A stretch of DNA of 17,299 nt from Chloroflexota bacterium (GTDB taxonomy: Bacteria > Chloroflexota > Anaerolineae > Promineifilales > Promineifilaceae), in assembly GCA_008501785.1 (NCBI GenBank), contig QQUD01000206.1:1-17299 (forward strand). Reading direction: 5' to 3'. Shown here one piece after another: positions 15,061-17,299 of this stretch. The number at the start of each line of letters is the position of its first letter. Within the stretch, counting starts at the first letter, position 1. The position numbers were made by a program, and so were the translations under genes. The notes beneath the pieces were generated by a model, which did not search any database, had not been told where the DNA came from, and was given only the letters and a program-made list of their open reading frames with translations.

Positions 15061-15216
15061 ATTGTTAGGGCGGCTTATGCAAGTTGCATTGAGCTGGCTA
15101 TAAAAATCTTGGTAATTTAAGGCCATTCTGCAAACGAAAACGCCACTCTAATAAGGCCTTAAGGCTGACCCGCCAGAAGGAAACAAACGCAGATTAAACA
15201 AATGGAGTAATAGGAT

Positions 15217-15708
15217 ATGGGAAAAAAATGTGGTGAAGAAGGTTCTTGGAAAAGTAATTTGATTCCAGATGTATGGCCTTGTATTGGTCCTTCTATAGAT
15301 TCAGCAAAGTTCTATAAAGCATGTGAAGAACATGATGATTGCTATGAGACTTTGGGAAAAAGCAAAGAAGAGTGTGATAGAGCATTCTACAATAATCTTA
15401 AAGAAGAATGTGATCGTGCATTCAATACCTTGCTTGAGGTTGCTTGCAATGGACAGTGCAAAACTGCGGCTTTAGCTTATTTTCTAGCCGTGAAGCAAGC
15501 GGGAGGGGACGCTTATCGTAAAGCACAGGAGCAGGCAAGAGAAAACGCTAATATTGCTGATAGTAAAACCTATCTCTTTCTCTTAAAAGAAAGTACAGGT
15601 GATGTACATATCCATAAAATGAGACCAGATGGTACCGTCAACATGAGCAAAACCTTTGATGATGAGTGGACTCATCATTGGACAACAGCCAATTTCTTCA
15701 GCGCATAA
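15217..15708 (+). CDS. Phospholipase A2-like protein with C-terminal lectin/propeller-like segment
   Basis: The 163-residue protein carries the PLA2 signature: FYKACEEHDDCYETLGKS (32-49), with catalytic His H39, D40 and C42-Y43, and CDRAF supplying the second-helix Asp. That second helix is duplicated in tandem, KEECDRAFYNNL (50-61) and KEECDRAFNTLL (62-73), from a diverged 36-bp DNA repeat (15364-15399, 15400-15435). Further Cys at 5, 22, 36, 77 and 81 suggest disulfides, yet no signal peptide is visible. Residues 117-163 (YLFLLKESTGDVHIHKM, DGT, WTHHWTTANFF) resemble one repeat of a sugar-binding propeller. GGAG at 15204-15207 supports the start. It may be an effector delivered by a non-Sec route, or a lipid hydrolase; whether the duplicated helix allows activity is unknown. 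Confidence 0.7.
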   Translation: MGKKCGEEGSWKSNLIPDVWPCIGPSIDSAKFYKACEEHDDCYETLGKSKEECDRAFYNNLKEECDRAFNTLLEVACNGQCKTAALAYFLAVKQAGGDAYRKAQEQARENANIADSKTYLFLLKESTGDVHIHKMRPDGTVNMSKTFDDEWTHHWTTANFFSA

Positions 15709-15729
15709 AATGACACTTGATGCGATGAG

Positions 15730-15858
15730 TATCCAAATGACGCGGCGTGGTTGGCAGCGCAAGCGGAGCATATCGCCATGTATCCTAATCATGTTGGGAT
15801 TCGCTTTATAGAGCCTGTTAAAAAATTAAGCGGCAGGGGCTTGTTTACGATATTCTAA
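15730..15858 (+). pseudogene. Fragment of an unrecognised gene
   Basis: An open frame without start codon reads YPNDAAWLAAQAEHIAMYPN then HVGIRFIEPVKKL and ends in TAA at 15856-15858. Its amino-acid make-up is protein-like (helix followed by strand), and an in-frame TGA sits just before it. It appears to be the C-terminal end of a gene whose beginning is gone. I do not recognise the family. Confidence 0.4.
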
Positions 15859-15860
15859 AA

Positions 15861-16042
15861 GTGGTTCTTCCGCGTTTTGCGCGTGAAATCAAATTGTCAC
15901 TGGCTGATACAGGACAATCAACCGGTTTGCAAAACAGGGCAATACTCAGATTCACTCCCCAACATTGGATGCCATCTGTAAAGCGTTAGATATTCAACCT
16001 AGCGATGTTTTGACGTATGAACAGGATGAGGATACAGGGTAA
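15861..16042 (+). pseudogene. Decayed XRE/Cro-type helix-turn-helix regulator
   Basis: From 15908 to the TAA at 16040-16042 the frame reads YRTINRF, then QIHSPTLDAICKALDIQPSD and VLTYEQDED. TLDAICKALDIQPSDVL is the standard closing part of XRE-family domains. The N-terminal half appears in a different frame, at 15861 on, as VVLPRFAREIKLSLADTG; the shift falls near 15905-15911, beside an in-frame TGA. A small antitoxin or phage-type repressor has thus been broken. Its stop codon overlaps the palindrome at 16042-16051. Confidence 0.6.
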
Positions 16043-16121
16043 ACGGCCGTTTACTGGTGATTAAACACAAATGACGAAGGGGAGCCAGCATATTAATAAT
16101 GAGAGATAGAGGGGCATTACG

Positions 16122-17057
16122 ATGGCTGGCAACAAAGATTTTACACAATTACGCAAACTGTTAATACACCATTTCAACATCGCAGAATTGCGCGTGTTGT
16201 GTTTTGATCTGGGCGTAGATTACGAAGAATTGGAAGGCACGACCAAGACTACCAAAATGCAAGACCTGATTTTATACCTTGAGCGGCGCGGAGAGTTACC
16301 GCTATTGATTGACGCTGTCAGAGAAGCACGGCCAGGCGTTAATTGGCCTGATTTGTCAGAAGAAAGCAAACTGGACAAGACATCTGAAACCATGCCCGCC
16401 GGTGACAGTTATACTAACCAGAAAACCGGCCTAGAAATGATTCGTATCCCGGCAGGGGAATATCTTTATAGCGACGAAAACCGGGTGGATTATCTGCCTG
16501 AATATTGGATTTCTAAAACACCCGTTACAAACAGGCATTATGTACGATTTGTCCGGGCAACTAATGAGAAAACACCCGAACATTGGAAAGGAAAATCTCC
16601 ACCAGGCGACATTGCCGACCATCCGGTCGTTTACGTTAGCTTTGACGATGCCGCTGCCTATGCAAAATGGGCTGGAATGCAGATGCCGACAGAACAGGAA
16701 TGGGAAAAGGCGGCAAGGGGTACAGATGGGCGTAAATATCCTTGGGGAAACGATTGGCAGGAAAATCATTGTAACACTTATGAATCTGGCATACTTGGCA
16801 AAACACCAGTAAGTCAATTCTCGCCACAAGGTAACAGTCCCTATGGTCTTGAAGATATGAGCGGAAATGTGTGGGAGCGCACGGATAGTTGGTACTATGA
16901 TGACAAAGAATTTCGCGTGATACGGGGCGGGTCGTGGACCAGCAATGCTGACGAAGCGCGCGCGGCCTACCGTTATCGTACTCGTCCTTCAGATCGTGAC
17001 CACAACGGCGGTTTTCGGCTTGTTGTTCGTCGTCCCCTCTCTCAAGAAGGGGTGTAG
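16122..17057 (+). CDS. EAD1-like domain fused to an FGE/C-type-lectin-fold domain; probable DGR variable protein
   Basis: The 311-residue protein has two parts. Residues 6-75 (LRKLLIHHFNIAELRVLCFD, LYLERRGELPLLI) match the effector-associated domain EAD1, a death-fold-like adaptor of bacterial conflict systems. Residues 102-303 are an FGE-sulfatase (SUMF1) domain: GLEMIRIPAGEY, ISKTPVTNRHYVRFV, HPVVYVSFDDAAAYAKW, MPTEQEWEKAARG, YPWGN, GLEDMSGNVWE, RVIRGGSW and GGFRLV. The CYRYRC site of true FGE enzymes is here AYRYRT, so both catalytic cysteines are absent and the domain should bind, not oxidise. GAGGGG (16109-16114) precedes the ATG. The last 40 codons look like a retroelement variable region. 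Inferred role: a receptor whose lectin fold recognises a diversifying target and recruits a partner through the EAD. No partner EAD gene is in view. Confidence 0.88.
   Translation: MAGNKDFTQLRKLLIHHFNIAELRVLCFDLGVDYEELEGTTKTTKMQDLILYLERRGELPLLIDAVREARPGVNWPDLSEESKLDKTSETMPAGDSYTNQKTGLEMIRIPAGEYLYSDENRVDYLPEYWISKTPVTNRHYVRFVRATNEKTPEHWKGKSPPGDIADHPVVYVSFDDAAAYAKWAGMQMPTEQEWEKAARGTDGRKYPWGNDWQENHCNTYESGILGKTPVSQFSPQGNSPYGLEDMSGNVWERTDSWYYDDKEFRVIRGGSWTSNADEARAAYRYRTRPSDRDHNGGFRLVVRRPLSQEGV
16926..17035 (+). other. Candidate DGR variable region at the 3' end of the EAD/FGE gene
   Basis: The segment codes for GGSW (269-272) to GGFRLVV (296-302). Between them sit codons ACC, AGC, AAT, GAC, TAC, TAT, ACT, GAT, GAC, CAC and AAC, most reachable from AAC or AAT by changing only adenines, the mark of adenine-specific mutagenesis. 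The constant frame (R.R.R..R..GGFR) and the GC/T-rich end resemble known FGE-type variable regions. The template repeat is not in the window, so this is unproven. Confidence 0.5.
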
Positions 17058-17273
17058 TTAACATCCTTGACACAAGAGACCACTTTATGAGAGAAGCAAC
17101 AATTGCATACCTTACAGGCTACCACTCGAGAGGAATCGCATCTGTTTGCTGATAACCTCCGTTATTAACCATTTCTCTACCGGACAGTAAAGATTTAACA
17201 AAATAACCAATAGAAAAAATGTCGATCATGGGTAAACTCCTAGGTCTTCCACAACCAAAACAGGAGTATATTC

Positions 17274-17299
17274 ATGACCGACAAGATGAAAGTTTACAC
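17274..17299 (+). CDS. Start of a further gene, cut by the window; possible DGR accessory avd
   Basis: AGGAG (17262-17266) lies seven bases before ATG 17274, which opens MTDKMKVY and leaves the window. The ribosome site is good, so a real gene is likely. In diversity-generating retroelements avd commonly follows the target gene, and Avd-like four-helix proteins often start with a short polar stretch and then KVY; both points are weak. The 216 bp before it (17058-17273) hold no recognisable gene, template repeat or terminator. Confidence 0.45.

Larger units (their letters stand above)
55..16051. repeat. Dispersed palindrome AACGGCCGTT, 15 exact copies (24 CGGCCG cores)
   Basis: Exact copies begin at 55, 4593, 5112, 6632, 6817, 7246, 7492, 8067, 8560, 9323, 9955, 11029, 12823, 12976 and 16042. 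Cores with altered flanks lie near 543, 584, 1981, 4663, 5855, 8538, 10619, 12560 and 12693. Most are inside genes in any of three frames, giving ETAV-type, NGR or RP peptides. None occurs between about 12.99 and 16.04 kb. Counted by eye. Confidence 0.9.

Noticed and set aside
14328..15075. Possible integron attC sites (GTTAG words and a hairpin)
   Set aside because: The RYYYAAC ... GTTRRRY order is not met; the hairpin has the GTTG and CAAC arms in the reverse order, and no integron integrase is present.
16122..17057. Active formylglycine-generating enzyme
   Set aside because: Both active-site cysteines are missing and no sulfatase gene is nearby.
1..17299. CRISPR array, tRNA or rRNA genes
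   Set aside because: No regularly spaced repeats of CRISPR size and no tRNA or rRNA signature were seen on reading both strands.

Overview
The window looks like a chromosomal segment of an uncultured bacterium, most likely of phylum Chloroflexota (inferred from protein style, not from a marker gene). Most of it is ordinary housekeeping DNA: dnaX (cut by the left edge), a MarR regulator with a 26-bp operator, a secreted GH13 amylase with a CBM20 starch-binding domain, a CDP-paratose-2-epimerase-like SDR, rimI with sppA, a stand-alone response regulator, a TPP-riboswitch-led thiN followed by a thiB-like lipoprotein gene, a ROK sugar kinase, a helical protein with a Gly/Leu heptad repeat, and a GIY-YIG (DUF123/Uri-type) protein. 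A 10-bp palindrome, AACGGCCGTT, is scattered through this part, mostly inside genes. It writes the same short peptides (ETAV, NGR, RP) into unrelated proteins, much as HIP1 does in cyanobacteria.

From about 13.04 to 16.04 kb the character changes. The palindrome is absent, the DNA is AT-richer, and the genes are small, broken or accessory. In order there are: a serine recombinase with an in-frame nonsense codon that cuts off its catalytic serine; a WGR-domain gene split by a roughly 310-bp element with 13-bp terminal inverted repeats; what may be the first ten codons of a deleted ParA-type ATPase, just before a small DNA-binding-like protein; a phospholipase-A2-like protein with a tandem 12-residue duplication in its active-site region; and two decayed gene remnants, one an XRE-type regulator. 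This reads as an eroded mobile or plasmid-derived island.

At the right end, after one more copy of the palindrome, lies the most interesting gene. It joins an N-terminal effector-associated (EAD1-like) domain to a C-terminal formylglycine-generating-enzyme/C-type-lectin-fold domain. The catalytic cysteines are missing, and the last 40 or so codons look like the variable region of a diversity-generating retroelement (DGR). A new gene begins 216 bp downstream and runs off the window; by position and its first residues it could be the DGR accessory gene avd. Template repeat and reverse transcriptase, if present, lie outside the window.

No rRNA, tRNA or CRISPR array was seen. Intergenic spaces carry many imperfect inverted repeats, some of which resemble each other.
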